Source of the DNA: JALOLG01 sp963722415
Lineage (GTDB): Bacteria > Actinomycetota > Acidimicrobiia > Acidimicrobiales > Ilumatobacteraceae
Direction of reading: 5' to 3'
NCBI GenBank assembly: GCA_963722415.1
Contig: CAVRNI010000057.1
Location: 62,001-126,000 of the forward strand
Length of the DNA stretch: 64,000 nt
The notes below the pieces were generated by a model, which did not search any database, was not told the DNA's origin, and was given only the letters and a program-made list of their open reading frames with translations. The translations under genes and the position numbers were made by a program. Shown piece after piece: positions 44,519-53,767 of this stretch; position 1 is the stretch's first letter, and every line of letters starts with the position of its first letter.

Positions 44519-45898
44519 ATGTCTGAGCTCTACTTCGACCGGAAGATGAGCGACGTCGAGGGACTGATGTGGCGCCTCGAGAAGGACCCGTACCTCACGT
44601 CGACGTTCGGCAACGTGACGATCCTCGACCGCAAGCCCGACGTCGATCGGATGCGGCGGCGGTTCGAACGGGCGAGCATCGCGATCCCCCGGCTGCGCCA
44701 GCGCGTGCAGCCGGCGCCCGGCAACGTGTCGGCGCCCTCGTGGGTCGAGGATCCCGACTTCGCGATCGACAACCACGTGCGGCACGTCGCGTTGCCACGG
44801 CCCGGATCGCTGCGCCAGTTGCTCGACCTGGCGACCCTGATCGTCGCCGATCCGTTCGAGCGCACACGTCCGCTGTGGCAGTACGTGGTCGTCGACGGGC
44901 TCCGCGGCGGCAAGTCGGCGCTCATCCAGAAGATGCACCACACGGTCACCGACGGTGAGCGGGGCGTCCAACTCTCGTTGCAGTACCTCGACTTCGAACG
45001 CGACGCGCCCGACCCACCTCCGCTGCCGCCCCCCGAGGAGCGCGCCGACGAACCCACCGAACCGTCTGGGAGCGATGGCGTTCGAACGTTCATCGCCGGC
45101 AGCCTCCGGCTCCCCATCGGCATCGTTCGCCAGGTGCTCGAACTGCTCGCCGACCCAACTGGCCTGCCGTCAGCCGGCAACGCGGCCGCCAACACGTTGC
45201 GGGGCATCGTGTCGCAACTCTCCGACACCGACAAGGCCCGTTCACCGTTGTGGACGGCCCGGTCGCTGCGGCGGCGGATCGAGGTCACCCGGGCCCCGTT
45301 CCGCGAGACGAAGGATGCCGCGGCGCGCCTCGGTGGCACGCTCAACACGGCGTTCATGACGGCCGCCGCCGACGCCGCCTCGAAGTACCACGTCAAGATG
45401 GGGAGCCCGACCGAAGCGCTCCGGGCGTCGATGGCCGTCAGCACGCGCACCGAGTCGTCGGGCGCCAACGCCTTCTCGGTGATCCGGATGCTCGTGCCGA
45501 CCGCCGAGATGCCGATCGCCGAACGGTTCGCGGCCATCCACGAAGCGACCGCAGTCGCCAAGGAGCAGAGCAAGTCGGCCGGGCTCGACACGCTGGCCGC
45601 GGTCGCTTCCGCGTTGCCGACGAGCGTCGTCACCCGACTCGCCCGGCAGCAGACGCAGACGGTCGACTTCGCCACGTCGAACGTGCGAGGCGCGCCGATG
45701 GAGATGTACATCGCCGGCGCCCAGATGCTCGAGAACTACCCCGTCGGTCCGCTGGCGGGCGTCGCGTTCAACGTCACGATGCTGTCGTACCTCGGCAGCC
45801 TCGACATGGGGCTCAACATCGATGCCGCCGCGGTCGAGGACCCGGACCTGTTGAAGCACTGCCTCGAGCGCTCACTCGCCGAGCTGTTGGACGTCTGA
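44519..45898 (+). CDS. Wax ester synthase/diacylglycerol acyltransferase (WS/DGAT) family
   Basis: A 459-residue protein. The catalytic motif HHxxxDG is present as QKMHHTVTDGERGVQLSLQY near residue 142. ADPFERTRPLWQYVVVDGL precedes it and DFATSNVRGAPMEMYIAGAQ and VAFNVTMLSYLGSLDMGLNI are the conserved C-terminal blocks. The enzyme esterifies a fatty alcohol or diacylglycerol with acyl-CoA to make storage lipid, as in mycobacteria. TAACGT (44506-44511) lies seven bases before ATG 44519, consistent with a leaderless mRNA. Confidence 0.9.
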   Translation: MSELYFDRKMSDVEGLMWRLEKDPYLTSTFGNVTILDRKPDVDRMRRRFERASIAIPRLRQRVQPAPGNVSAPSWVEDPDFAIDNHVRHVALPRPGSLRQLLDLATLIVADPFERTRPLWQYVVVDGLRGGKSALIQKMHHTVTDGERGVQLSLQYLDFERDAPDPPPLPPPEERADEPTEPSGSDGVRTFIAGSLRLPIGIVRQVLELLADPTGLPSAGNAAANTLRGIVSQLSDTDKARSPLWTARSLRRRIEVTRAPFRETKDAAARLGGTLNTAFMTAAADAASKYHVKMGSPTEALRASMAVSTRTESSGANAFSVIRMLVPTAEMPIAERFAAIHEATAVAKEQSKSAGLDTLAAVASALPTSVVTRLARQQTQTVDFATSNVRGAPMEMYIAGAQMLENYPVGPLAGVAFNVTMLSYLGSLDMGLNIDAAAVEDPDLLKHCLERSLAELLDV

Positions 45899-45940
45899 CG
45901 GGGCTGGCGCGCGCCGATGCGCGCGGCCACCCGATGCGAA

Positions 45941-46177
45941 CTAGACGGGCTCGACTGGCTTGGCGGTGAGCAGCGTTCTCACGTCGAGGAGGACGTCGGC
46001 AACCTCGCCGGACGACATCAACTCGCGGGACATGATCTGGCCGAGGGCCTGGTCGATCACGCTCAACGCTTCGCGGACGACAGCGTCGCTCGCGGCCAGG
46101 GAATCACCTACGCCGGGAACGGCAGGCGCGGGGTTCGGGAGTGGATCGAACTCCGTGGTCAGCCCCTGGTCGGTCAT
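45941..46177 (-). CDS. Small hypothetical protein (78 aa)
   Basis: ATG 46177 gives a 78-residue acidic helical protein: DSLAASDAVVREALSVIDQA and MSSGEVADVLLDVRTLLTAK. No family recognised. It fills the gap between the convergent WS/DGAT end (45898) and the divergent SDR start, has amino-acid composition typical of the surrounding real genes, and no competing plus-strand gene, so it is probably real. Confidence 0.55.
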   Translation of the reverse strand: MTDQGLTTEFDPLPNPAPAVPGVGDSLAASDAVVREALSVIDQALGQIMSRELMSSGEVADVLLDVRTLLTAKPVEPV

Positions 46178-46232
46178 CCCCGAACACGGTATCCCCCTTT
46201 TCTCGATCGCGCGCGCACCTACGATGGCCCGC

Positions 46233-47039
46233 ATGGAGCTCGACGGGAAACACGTGGTGGTGACGGGTGCGGCCCGGGGCATCGGCGCCGCCCTCGCCAG
46301 ACGATTCCACCAGGCCGGGGCCCACGTGGTGGTCGCCGATCGCGAGGGTCTGACGGCGATCCTCGACGAGTTGCCCGGCGCGGTCGGTGTGACCAAGGAC
46401 ATCGGCACCGAGGCCGGAAACGTCGACCTCATCAACACTGCCGAAGAGGCGTTCGGGCCGATCGATCTGTTCTTCGCCAACGCGGGCGTCGGCACGGGTG
46501 GCGATCCGATGACGCCCGACGACGTGTGGGACACCGCGTTCGCGATCAACGTGCATGCGCACCGCTGGGCGGCACGGCACCTCCTGCCCGGATGGCTCGC
46601 CCGCGGCGAGGGCTACTTCTGCTCCACCGCCTCCGCCGCCGGCCTCCTCGCCCAGATCGGGTCAGCGCCGTACAGCCTCAGCAAGCACGCCGCCGTGGCG
46701 TTCGCCGAATGGATGAGCATCACCTACGGCGACCAGGGAATTCGCGTCAGCTGTCTGTGCCCGCAAGGCGTCAACACGGCCATGCTGAACGGCACCGACG
46801 ACGAGAGGGCGGCGGGCGGCGGGATCGGGAGAAACCTCGGCGGCGACATCGTGCGGCTCGCCAGTGTCGTGCTCGAACCCGACGACGTGGCCGAGGTCGT
46901 TCACGAAGCGATCCGCGCCGAGCGGTTCCTGATCCTCCCCCACCCGGAGGTGGCCGAGTACATGCGCCGCAAGGCCGCCGACCCCGACCGCTGGCTGGCC
47001 GGCATGCGCAAGTTGCAGCGCCGGGGCCTCGCTCAGTGA
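46233..47039 (+). CDS. Short-chain dehydrogenase/reductase
   Basis: A 268-residue SDR. The NAD(P) motif is VVVTGAARGIGAALAR near residue 8, NAG is in DLFFANAGVGTGG, and the active site is STASAAGLLAQIGSAPYSLS followed by K (Ser...YxxxK). ATG 46233 has TACGAT (46220-46225) seven bases upstream, a leaderless-type -10; the in-frame ATG 46224 overlaps that box and is less likely. Substrate unknown. Confidence 0.9.
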   Translation: MELDGKHVVVTGAARGIGAALARRFHQAGAHVVVADREGLTAILDELPGAVGVTKDIGTEAGNVDLINTAEEAFGPIDLFFANAGVGTGGDPMTPDDVWDTAFAINVHAHRWAARHLLPGWLARGEGYFCSTASAAGLLAQIGSAPYSLSKHAAVAFAEWMSITYGDQGIRVSCLCPQGVNTAMLNGTDDERAAGGGIGRNLGGDIVRLASVVLEPDDVAEVVHEAIRAERFLILPHPEVAEYMRRKAADPDRWLAGMRKLQRRGLAQ

Positions 47040-47058
47040 TCCGGCGACCAACTCCGAC

Positions 47059-47325
47059 ATGACCGACCCCGACCTGCTTCATCGTCTCGGCCTGCGCCCC
47101 GGCGAGGCGATCCGGTTCCGTCGCGGGGAACGCGGCCGTTGGATCGTCGGACGCGTGGCGGGCATCGCCGCCGACGGCAGCATCACGCTCCACGACCCGG
47201 ACGGGTCGGCGCGGTCGATGCGCCCCGAACGGGTCGAGGTCCGCCGCCCCGGGGCCAAGGGCCGGCTCAGCTGGCGCCTCGTGACCGAAGTCGCCACGAC
47301 CTGGGAACAACTCGAACTGTTCTGA
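47059..47325 (+). CDS. Small hypothetical protein (88 aa)
   Basis: An 88-residue basic protein: LLHRLGLRPGEAIRFRRGER, RWIVGRVAGIAADGSITLHD and TEVATTWEQLELF. The middle looks like a small beta barrel (KOW/SH3-like, inference). The ending WEQLELF resembles the short C-terminal clamp-binding-like tails seen in some DNA-repair proteins, but this is only a resemblance. It follows the SDR by 19 bases; the palindromic element lies after it. Confidence 0.6.
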   Translation: MTDPDLLHRLGLRPGEAIRFRRGERGRWIVGRVAGIAADGSITLHDPDGSARSMRPERVEVRRPGAKGRLSWRLVTEVATTWEQLELF

Positions 47326-47344
47326 ACACCCCTCAACCCTCGTT

Positions 47345-47387
47345 CTGTCTGCTTCAGATTGCCCGTGGCGTCATCTGAAGCAGACAG
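47345..47387. repeat. 43-bp palindromic element, copy 3 (bidirectional terminator-like)
   Basis: CTGTCTGCTTCAGAT, a 13-base loop, and the perfect complement. Here pairing extends to 19 bases on each side (47341-47359 with 47373-47391). It sits between the convergent ends of the 88-aa gene (47325) and the SDR gene (47415), the same setting as copy 1. Confidence 0.82.
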
Positions 47388-47414
47388 AACGGCGGGTTCG
47401 GGGCGTGGTCGGGA

Positions 47415-48161
47415 TCAGCGGCCGCCGGAGCAGTTGACGATCGCGCCGTTCACGTAGGGGGCCTCGTCGGAGGCGAGCCACATGATCGTCGCCGCGACCT
47501 CACCGGCGGTACCGACACGCCGCATCGGGACGGTCGCCGACAGACGCGTCGCCCGACCGGGCTCACCCGAGCTGGCGTGGATCTCGGTGTCGATGAGCCC
47601 GGGGCGTACGGCGTTGACACGGATGCCTTCGGCGCCGACCTCTTTGGCGAGACCGATCGTCAACGTGTCGATCGCACCCTTGCTCGCCGCGTAGTCGATG
47701 TACTCGTCAGGGCTGCCCAGGTAGGAAGCCGCTGACGAGACGTTGACGATCGAACCACCCTGTCCGCCGTAACGCGTCGACATCCGTTGCACGGCTTCGC
47801 GGGCACACATGAACGCACCGATCACGTTGACGTCGAACACCGCCCGCAAGCGCCCGTACGGGTAGGAGTCGAGGCGGGCCTGGGGCTGGACGATCCCGGC
47901 GTTGTTGACGAGGATGGTCGGCGTCCCGAGCGCGTCGACGGTCGTGTCGAACATCCGTTGCACGTCGGCCTCGACGGCGACGTCGGCCTGCACCGAGATC
48001 GCCCGGACCCCGGACGCCCGGCAGTCCCCCACCACGGCCTCGGCGGCGTCGGCATTGGTGACGTAGTTGACCGCCACGTCGATGCCCCTCGTCGCGGCGA
48101 GGCGCGCCGTCGCCGCACCGATTCCGCGGCTCGCTCCGGTGATCAGGGCGACGCCGGGCAT
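47415..48161 (-). CDS. Short-chain dehydrogenase/reductase (3-oxoacyl-ACP reductase-like)
   Basis: A 248-residue classical SDR: ALITGASRGIGAATARLAAT at the N-terminus, ILVNNAGIVQPQ near 88, Ser in VNVSSAASYLGSPDEYIDYA with YAASKGA (Tyr/Lys), and GIRVNAVRPGLIDTEIHA. The C-terminal block EAPYVNGAIVNCSGG is typical of FabG-like and sugar dehydrogenase SDRs. Substrate unknown. Convergent with the preceding gene across the palindrome; divergent from the S9 peptidase. Confidence 0.9.
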   Translation of the reverse strand: MPGVALITGASRGIGAATARLAATRGIDVAVNYVTNADAAEAVVGDCRASGVRAISVQADVAVEADVQRMFDTTVDALGTPTILVNNAGIVQPQARLDSYPYGRLRAVFDVNVIGAFMCAREAVQRMSTRYGGQGGSIVNVSSAASYLGSPDEYIDYAASKGAIDTLTIGLAKEVGAEGIRVNAVRPGLIDTEIHASSGEPGRATRLSATVPMRRVGTAGEVAATIMWLASDEAPYVNGAIVNCSGGR

Positions 48162-48257
48162 GGGGCGATTGTTGCATCCCGGACGCGTCTGCCCTGAACG
48201 GTCATTTCCGGCTGATCTCGACGATTCCGTCCTGAGAGTTCGGGATAGCTTCGCAGG

Positions 48258-50198
48258 GTGGACCACACCGAGATTGCCGAGCGACTGCTCGATGGACGCA
48301 CCGCCGCCGGGGCGCCGGCGTTGTCCCCCGACGGAACGCGGATCGCGTTCGTCGTGGGGTCCATCGACCTCAAGAAGAACGTCAGCACCACACGGGTATG
48401 GCTCGACGGTGCCCCGGTCACGGCCGGCCCGCACGACGGCAACCCCGAGTGGTCGCCCGACGGCAGGTTTCTGGCGTTCACGTCGAGACGCGGCGAGAAG
48501 AAGGGCGACTCGACATTGCACATCCTCCCGGTCGCCGGACCCGGTGAGACGCGGACCGTGTGCACGATGCCCGACGGCCTCGGTGATCTCGAGTGGTCGC
48601 CCGACGGCCGCTGGATCGCGTTCACCAGTCGCACCCGGGACGAGCGCTACGAAGCCGAGGACGTCAGCTGGCAGGCGCCGCGCAAGGTCGAACGCTTCTT
48701 CTCGAGACTCAACGGCGAGGACTGGATCTTCGACCGCCCCCAGCACATCTACGTCGTCGCCGCCGACAGCACGGGCACGCCGCGCAACTTGACCCCGGGG
48801 GCGTACCAGCACAACGGGATCACCTGGCTGCCCGACTCGTCGGGGATCGTGACGAGCAGCCAACGCCACGAGACCTGGGATCGCGACCTCGCCACCGATC
48901 TCTATCTGGTCCCGCTCGACGGCGACGGAGAGATCCGGGCACTGACGAAGCACACCGGCCAGTACTCATCCCCATCCGTGTCTCCGGATGGGCGGCTCGT
49001 CGCGTTTCTGGGCGACGACGACCCGGCCACGTATCCGCAGAACACGAAGGTCGGCGTGATCAGCATCGACGGTGGCGAACACCGATGGATCAGCACCGCG
49101 CTCGACCGCACGTTCGGGCCGACCGGGGGCTATCCGCCTCCCGTCTGGATCGACGACGATTCCCTCTACGCGCTCGCCGAGGATCGTGGCGACACGCATC
49201 TGTACCGCCTCCACGTCGACGGCCGCGACCCCGAACAGATCACCTCCGGTGCGATCACGGTGCACGGGTTCGACGCCGCGGCCGGCAATGTCGCCTATGC
49301 GAGGGCGACCGTGGAGCGGCCGGCCGAGATCCACACGCTCGACGGTCCGGTCACCGCCATCACCAAACGCTTCCTCGGCTGGGAGAAGTTCGCCGCGCCG
49401 TGCGCCGACGGTTCCGACGAGATCGACGCGTGGATCATGCGGCCGGCCGACTTCGACCCGTCGAAGTCCTACCCGGTGCTGCTCAACGTCCACGGCGGGC
49501 CGTTCACGCAGTACGGCGAGATGTTCTTCGACGAGGCGCAGATGCAGGCGGCCGCCGGGTTCGTGGTGCTGATGTCGAACCCGCGGGGCGGGAGCGGTCG
49601 CCACACCGCATGGGGGCAGTCGATCCTCGGACCGAAGCACCCTCACGTCCCCGGCACCGGCTGGGGTTCGGTCGACGTGGAGGACGTGCTCGCCGTCCTC
49701 GACACGGCGCTCGAGCGCTACCCGTTCTGCGATGCCGATCGGGTCGGGATGATCGGCGGCAGCTACGGCGGCTACATGGCGACGCTGCTCGCGGCGCGGC
49801 ACGGCAGTCGCTTCAAGGCGATCTGCTCCGAACGCGCGGTCAACAACCTGCTGACCGAGGAGTGGTCGAGCGACATCGGCACCGTGTTCCGTGTCGAGCA
49901 CGGACCGAACCCGATCGAGGATCCCGAGGAGTACCTGCGCATGTCGCCGGCGATGTGGGTCCGCGACATCGAGGTGCCGATGCTGATCATCCACTCCGAG
50001 GAGGACTACCGCTGTCCGATCAGCCAGGCCGAGGAACTGTGGGTCGCGCTGCGCTTGCTCGGCCGGGACGTGACGTTCTACCGCTTCCCCGGCGAGAACC
50101 ACGAGCTGTCGCGGTCGGGATCGCCGGTTCACCGCCGGATGCGCGCCGAGATCATCCTCGACTTCTTCGCCGAGCGTCTCGGGCGGGACACTGCGTGA
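48258..50198 (+). CDS. S9 family prolyl oligopeptidase-like peptidase (acylaminoacyl peptidase type)
   Basis: A 646-residue cytoplasmic protein. Residues 1-370 form a beta-propeller with repeated SPDG blades (ALSPDGTRIAFV, EWSPDGRFLAFT, EWSPDGRWIAFT, SVSPDGRLVAFL). The alpha/beta hydrolase domain has NVHGGPFTQYGEMF, nucleophile Ser in GMIGGSYGGYMATLLAA near 512, Asp in IIHSEEDYRCPISQ and His in FPGENHELSRSG. GTG 48258 has TAGCTT (48246-48251) six bases upstream (leaderless type). The stop overlaps the start of the secreted subtilase, so intracellular and extracellular peptidases are made together. Confidence 0.92.
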   Translation: MDHTEIAERLLDGRTAAGAPALSPDGTRIAFVVGSIDLKKNVSTTRVWLDGAPVTAGPHDGNPEWSPDGRFLAFTSRRGEKKGDSTLHILPVAGPGETRTVCTMPDGLGDLEWSPDGRWIAFTSRTRDERYEAEDVSWQAPRKVERFFSRLNGEDWIFDRPQHIYVVAADSTGTPRNLTPGAYQHNGITWLPDSSGIVTSSQRHETWDRDLATDLYLVPLDGDGEIRALTKHTGQYSSPSVSPDGRLVAFLGDDDPATYPQNTKVGVISIDGGEHRWISTALDRTFGPTGGYPPPVWIDDDSLYALAEDRGDTHLYRLHVDGRDPEQITSGAITVHGFDAAAGNVAYARATVERPAEIHTLDGPVTAITKRFLGWEKFAAPCADGSDEIDAWIMRPADFDPSKSYPVLLNVHGGPFTQYGEMFFDEAQMQAAAGFVVLMSNPRGGSGRHTAWGQSILGPKHPHVPGTGWGSVDVEDVLAVLDTALERYPFCDADRVGMIGGSYGGYMATLLAARHGSRFKAICSERAVNNLLTEEWSSDIGTVFRVEHGPNPIEDPEEYLRMSPAMWVRDIEVPMLIIHSEEDYRCPISQAEELWVALRLLGRDVTFYRFPGENHELSRSGSPVHRRMRAEIILDFFAERLGRDTA

Positions 50199-53119
50199 CG
50201 ATCGTGGGATCGCGCCGAACGCGCCAGCGGTCCCATTCCATTCGATTCGTTCGTGCCGGATTCGTTCGGGCCGGATTCGTGATCGCCGTCGGCGGGCTCG
50301 TCGCCGCGTCGCTGATGTCCGTGTCTCCGACGTTCGCGAGTCCGGTCACCTCCACCACTCCCGACCCGGTCGACGACTCGCTCGAAGGGATCGAGCTTCC
50401 CGCCATCGAGCCCGACATCTGGCATCTCGAGCGACTCGTCGAAGACGTGACGGTCGAGATCGTCAACGCGTCGGATGACGACGGGGCCGCGGCGCGCCGT
50501 GCCGTCGAGTCCGCCGGCGGAACAGTGGTCGACACGGCGCCGAGCGGGGTGATGCTGGCGCGGGTGCCGGCCATCACGATCGGCCAGCTCAGCAGTGAGC
50601 TCGGCGCTCGGGTCCGTCGGCCGGTCCACCTCGATGTGCGGCCCGAACAGGAGACCCCGGAGGCCTTCGGACCCACGGCGGGATCGGAGGTCGGCATCAC
50701 CAACGCCGACGACTGGCACGCCGCGGCGTTCACGGGTTCCGGTGTCAAGGTCGGCGTCATCGATTTCTTCGACGTCCCGGCGTTCTGGAACCTCGGCCAG
50801 ATGGGACCGGCGCCCGTCGCCAACGTCACGGCCCGCTGCATCGCGGAGGGCGCCGACTGCTCGGGCGAGTTCTTCGACGGGATCGACGGCGGTGGCGAGA
50901 ACCACGGTCCGGCGGTGGTCGAGATCGTGAAGGACATGGCCCCCGACGCGCAGATCTACATCGGGCGCGCCTCGACGGAGAGCGACTACTACGCGCTCGT
51001 CGACTGGTTCTCCGCCCAGGGCGTGCGGATCATCAGCCGGTCGCTCGGCAGCCGCTACGACGGCCCGGGCGACGGGCGCGGCGCGCTCGACAGCGTGGCC
51101 GATCACGCCGTCGATCTCGGGATCATGTGGGTCAACTCGGGCGGCAACAACGCGATCAACCGCTACTACCGGACCCCGGTGCGATTGATCGGTTCCTCGG
51201 TGGCGTTCGGTGCCGCCGGCAGCGACACCTGGCTGCGCTTCAACGGCTGCATCGCGCCCGGTGGCGTGCGCTGGGCCAACGATTGGGATGCCCCACCGGG
51301 CCAGCGCACCGACTACGACGTCTTCCTGTATCACTCGCCGATCGGCAACCCGTCCACCGACGACCTCCTCGAGTCGGCGCTCGCCGACCAGGGGTCCGGC
51401 GCTCCGCCGCTCGAGATCATCCAGGGCAGCGCCTGCCCGGCTCCGGGCAGGGCGTTCTACCTGCGGATCGAGCACATCTCGGGCGATCCCACCGGTGACG
51501 TGATCGAGATCCTCGACTACGGCGACGGCATGGAGAAGTTCGTCCAGGCCCAGTTCTCGGCGGCCACGTCGATCGTCGACTCCCGCAACGCAGGAGTGGT
51601 CGCGGTGGGCGCGGTCGATCCTCCGGGCAACGGGTCGCTCGGCCCCTACAGCTCGCAGGGTCCCACCAACGACGGCCGGGTCAAGCCCGACGTGTCGGCC
51701 GCCTCCGGGTTCGACAGCGCGACGTTCGGTGCCAAGTTCTCCGGCACCAGCGCGGCGGCGCCAGTGGTCGCCGGCGGTGCCGCGCTGCTCCTCGGCGCCA
51801 ACTTGGCCGTCGGCGCGCGCGAGCTCGGCGACCTGGTGCGCAACATGGTCGTCGATCGCGGGCCGGCCGGCCCCGACAACTTCTTCGGCACCGGCGAGTT
51901 CCAGCTCCCGCCTCCTCCGGCGACGGCCGTCTCGAACCAGCCGTCGAGGTACGTGCCGCTCGCCTCCCCGACACGGATTCTCGACACCCGTCCGTCAGGG
52001 CCGATCGGGCCATCGAATCTGGTCGGCACGCTCTGGCCGGGTGAGATCCTCAACGTCCCGATCACCGGGTCGGCCGGCGTCCCGGCGGGCGCCACGGCGG
52101 TCGCGATCAACCTCACGCTCGTCGGCGCCGCCCGCCCCGGATACGGCCAGGCACTCCCGACGCTCGCCGCACCGGTCGGCGCCTTCTCGAGCTTCAACCT
52201 CGATGCCGCCCCGCAGACACGGCCCAACTTCGCGATCGTCCCGCTCGGCCAGGGCGGCTCGATCAGCGTCTACTCGAACACCGGCGGCAACACGATCATC
52301 GACGTGCTCGGGTACTTCACGGCAGCCGGCGGCACCGCGACCGATGGCCGGTTCGTCGGTCTCGACACGTCGCAGCGCGTGCTCGACACGCGTCGCGACG
52401 GCACACACCAGCCATTGAGGACCAACGCCACCGTGACGTTCGGGCTCCCGACCGGCGTGCCGCCCGACGAGATCGAAGCGCTCGTCGTCAACATCACCGG
52501 CACGGGCACGATCGGCGAGGGCTTCGTGCAGGCGTTCCCGGGGGGCAGCACCAGCGACATCTACAAGACGTCGACCCTCAACCTGACGGCAGGCAGCACG
52601 GCGGCCAACACGGTCATCGTGCCCGTCACGTCCACCGGCGTCAGCCTGTTCGCCGATCTCGGTCCGGGTGGGAGCGCCCATGTGATCGCCGACGTCACCG
52701 GCTACATCACGTCCTCGGGCGCCGCATCGTCGTCAACCGGGCTGTTCGTTCCCGTCGCGCCGGCGCGCGCCTACGACTCGCGCATCCTCGGGCCGGCGAT
52801 CCAAGACGGCGCTCATTTCGACGTCTCGGCGAACAGCGCGCCGGGGGTGTCCGTTCCAGCCGGCGCCTCGGGAGTGGTGTGGAACTTCACGGGAAGCGGC
52901 ACCACCCGCTACGGCTTCCTGAAGGCCTGGGCCACCGGCAGTGGCGAGCCACAGACGTCCGCGCTCAACTGGCCGAACGCCGCCATGACGGTGGCCAACG
53001 CCGGCATCACGCGGCCCGACGGCTCGGCGCAGGTGACGCTCAGCCCGACCGACGAGAACAGCGCCACCAACGGACCGCTCACCCACGTGATCGCCGACGT
53101 GTTCGGGTACTTCACGTAG
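50195..53119 (+). CDS. Secreted subtilase-like (S8) protease with three C-terminal VPL..LDTR/DVxGYF repeats
   Basis: A 974-residue protein. GTG 50195 overlaps the S9 stop. The signal peptide has a basic start and AGFVIAVGGLVAASLMSVSP. The catalytic triad looks intact: Asp in KVGVIDFFDVPAFW near 190, His in GGGENHGPAVVEIVKDMAPD near 236, and Ser in FSGTSAAAPVVAGGAALLLG near 518; Asn in IMWVNSGGNNAIN is the oxyanion region. From about 590 come three repeats of roughly 130 residues starting YVPLASPTRILDTRP, FVGLDTSQRVLDTRR and FVPVAPARAYDSRI and ending DVLGYFT, DVTGYIT and DVFGYFT. They likely form beta modules at the cell surface. Third-repeat LDTR is degenerate (YDSR). Confidence 0.88.
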   Translation: MTIVGSRRTRQRSHSIRFVRAGFVRAGFVIAVGGLVAASLMSVSPTFASPVTSTTPDPVDDSLEGIELPAIEPDIWHLERLVEDVTVEIVNASDDDGAAARRAVESAGGTVVDTAPSGVMLARVPAITIGQLSSELGARVRRPVHLDVRPEQETPEAFGPTAGSEVGITNADDWHAAAFTGSGVKVGVIDFFDVPAFWNLGQMGPAPVANVTARCIAEGADCSGEFFDGIDGGGENHGPAVVEIVKDMAPDAQIYIGRASTESDYYALVDWFSAQGVRIISRSLGSRYDGPGDGRGALDSVADHAVDLGIMWVNSGGNNAINRYYRTPVRLIGSSVAFGAAGSDTWLRFNGCIAPGGVRWANDWDAPPGQRTDYDVFLYHSPIGNPSTDDLLESALADQGSGAPPLEIIQGSACPAPGRAFYLRIEHISGDPTGDVIEILDYGDGMEKFVQAQFSAATSIVDSRNAGVVAVGAVDPPGNGSLGPYSSQGPTNDGRVKPDVSAASGFDSATFGAKFSGTSAAAPVVAGGAALLLGANLAVGARELGDLVRNMVVDRGPAGPDNFFGTGEFQLPPPPATAVSNQPSRYVPLASPTRILDTRPSGPIGPSNLVGTLWPGEILNVPITGSAGVPAGATAVAINLTLVGAARPGYGQALPTLAAPVGAFSSFNLDAAPQTRPNFAIVPLGQGGSISVYSNTGGNTIIDVLGYFTAAGGTATDGRFVGLDTSQRVLDTRRDGTHQPLRTNATVTFGLPTGVPPDEIEALVVNITGTGTIGEGFVQAFPGGSTSDIYKTSTLNLTAGSTAANTVIVPVTSTGVSLFADLGPGGSAHVIADVTGYITSSGAASSSTGLFVPVAPARAYDSRILGPAIQDGAHFDVSANSAPGVSVPAGASGVVWNFTGSGTTRYGFLKAWATGSGEPQTSALNWPNAAMTVANAGITRPDGSAQVTLSPTDENSATNGPLTHVIADVFGYFT

Positions 53120-53154
53120 CGCGTGCAACAGGTCGACGACGTGAGCCGGCGCCC

Positions 53155-53763
53155 ATGACCCGACTGTTGACCGTGTGCGGGAGCCTCCAGGCCGTGTCGA
53201 TGAACCGCGCCGCGCTGACCGTGGCCCACGCCCAGGCCCGCACCTTCGAAGACGTGAGCATCGACGACTTCGACCGGCTCGCCGACCTGCCCGCGCTCAA
53301 TCCGGATCTGATCGACGAGCCCGGACCGCACGTCGACGACTGGCGCCGCCGCGTCGGAGCCGCCGATGTGGTGCTGATCGCATCGCCCGAATACGCGGGT
53401 TCACTCGCCGGTTCGCTCAAGAACGCGCTCGACTGGATCGTCGGCTCCGGCGAGCTGTACGCGAAGCCGGTTGCCGTGCTGAGCGCCGGGACGAGCGGGG
53501 GCCACTACGCCCGCCAAGCGCTCGTCCAGACACTCACCTGGCAAGGCGCCCACGTCGTCGCCGACCTCGGGATCGCCGCCCCGCGCACCAAATCCGATGC
53601 CGAAGGGCAGCTCACCGACGAACCGACGATCGCCGCCATCCGCGAGCTCACCGCGGTCCTCGTCGGCGCACCGCAACTCGCTCCCGAGGAACGGCTGGCG
53701 CTCGTCACCGCGATCGTCGACGCAGCCGGTGTCGACGTGCGACACATCGCGCCGGTCGTTTGA
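53155..53763 (+). CDS. NADPH-dependent FMN reductase
   Basis: A 202-residue flavodoxin-like protein: TRLLTVCGSLQAVSMNRAAL binds the FMN phosphate, and VLIASPEYAGSLAGSLKNAL then DW is the family signature. KPVAVLSAGTSGGHYARQAL follows. The enzyme reduces FMN or quinones with NAD(P)H; it could supply reduced flavin to the two-component monooxygenase at 19095, though the genes are far apart. It starts 35 bases after the protease gene. Confidence 0.87.
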   Translation: MTRLLTVCGSLQAVSMNRAALTVAHAQARTFEDVSIDDFDRLADLPALNPDLIDEPGPHVDDWRRRVGAADVVLIASPEYAGSLAGSLKNALDWIVGSGELYAKPVAVLSAGTSGGHYARQALVQTLTWQGAHVVADLGIAAPRTKSDAEGQLTDEPTIAAIRELTAVLVGAPQLAPEERLALVTAIVDAAGVDVRHIAPVV

Positions 53764-53767
53764 CCGG

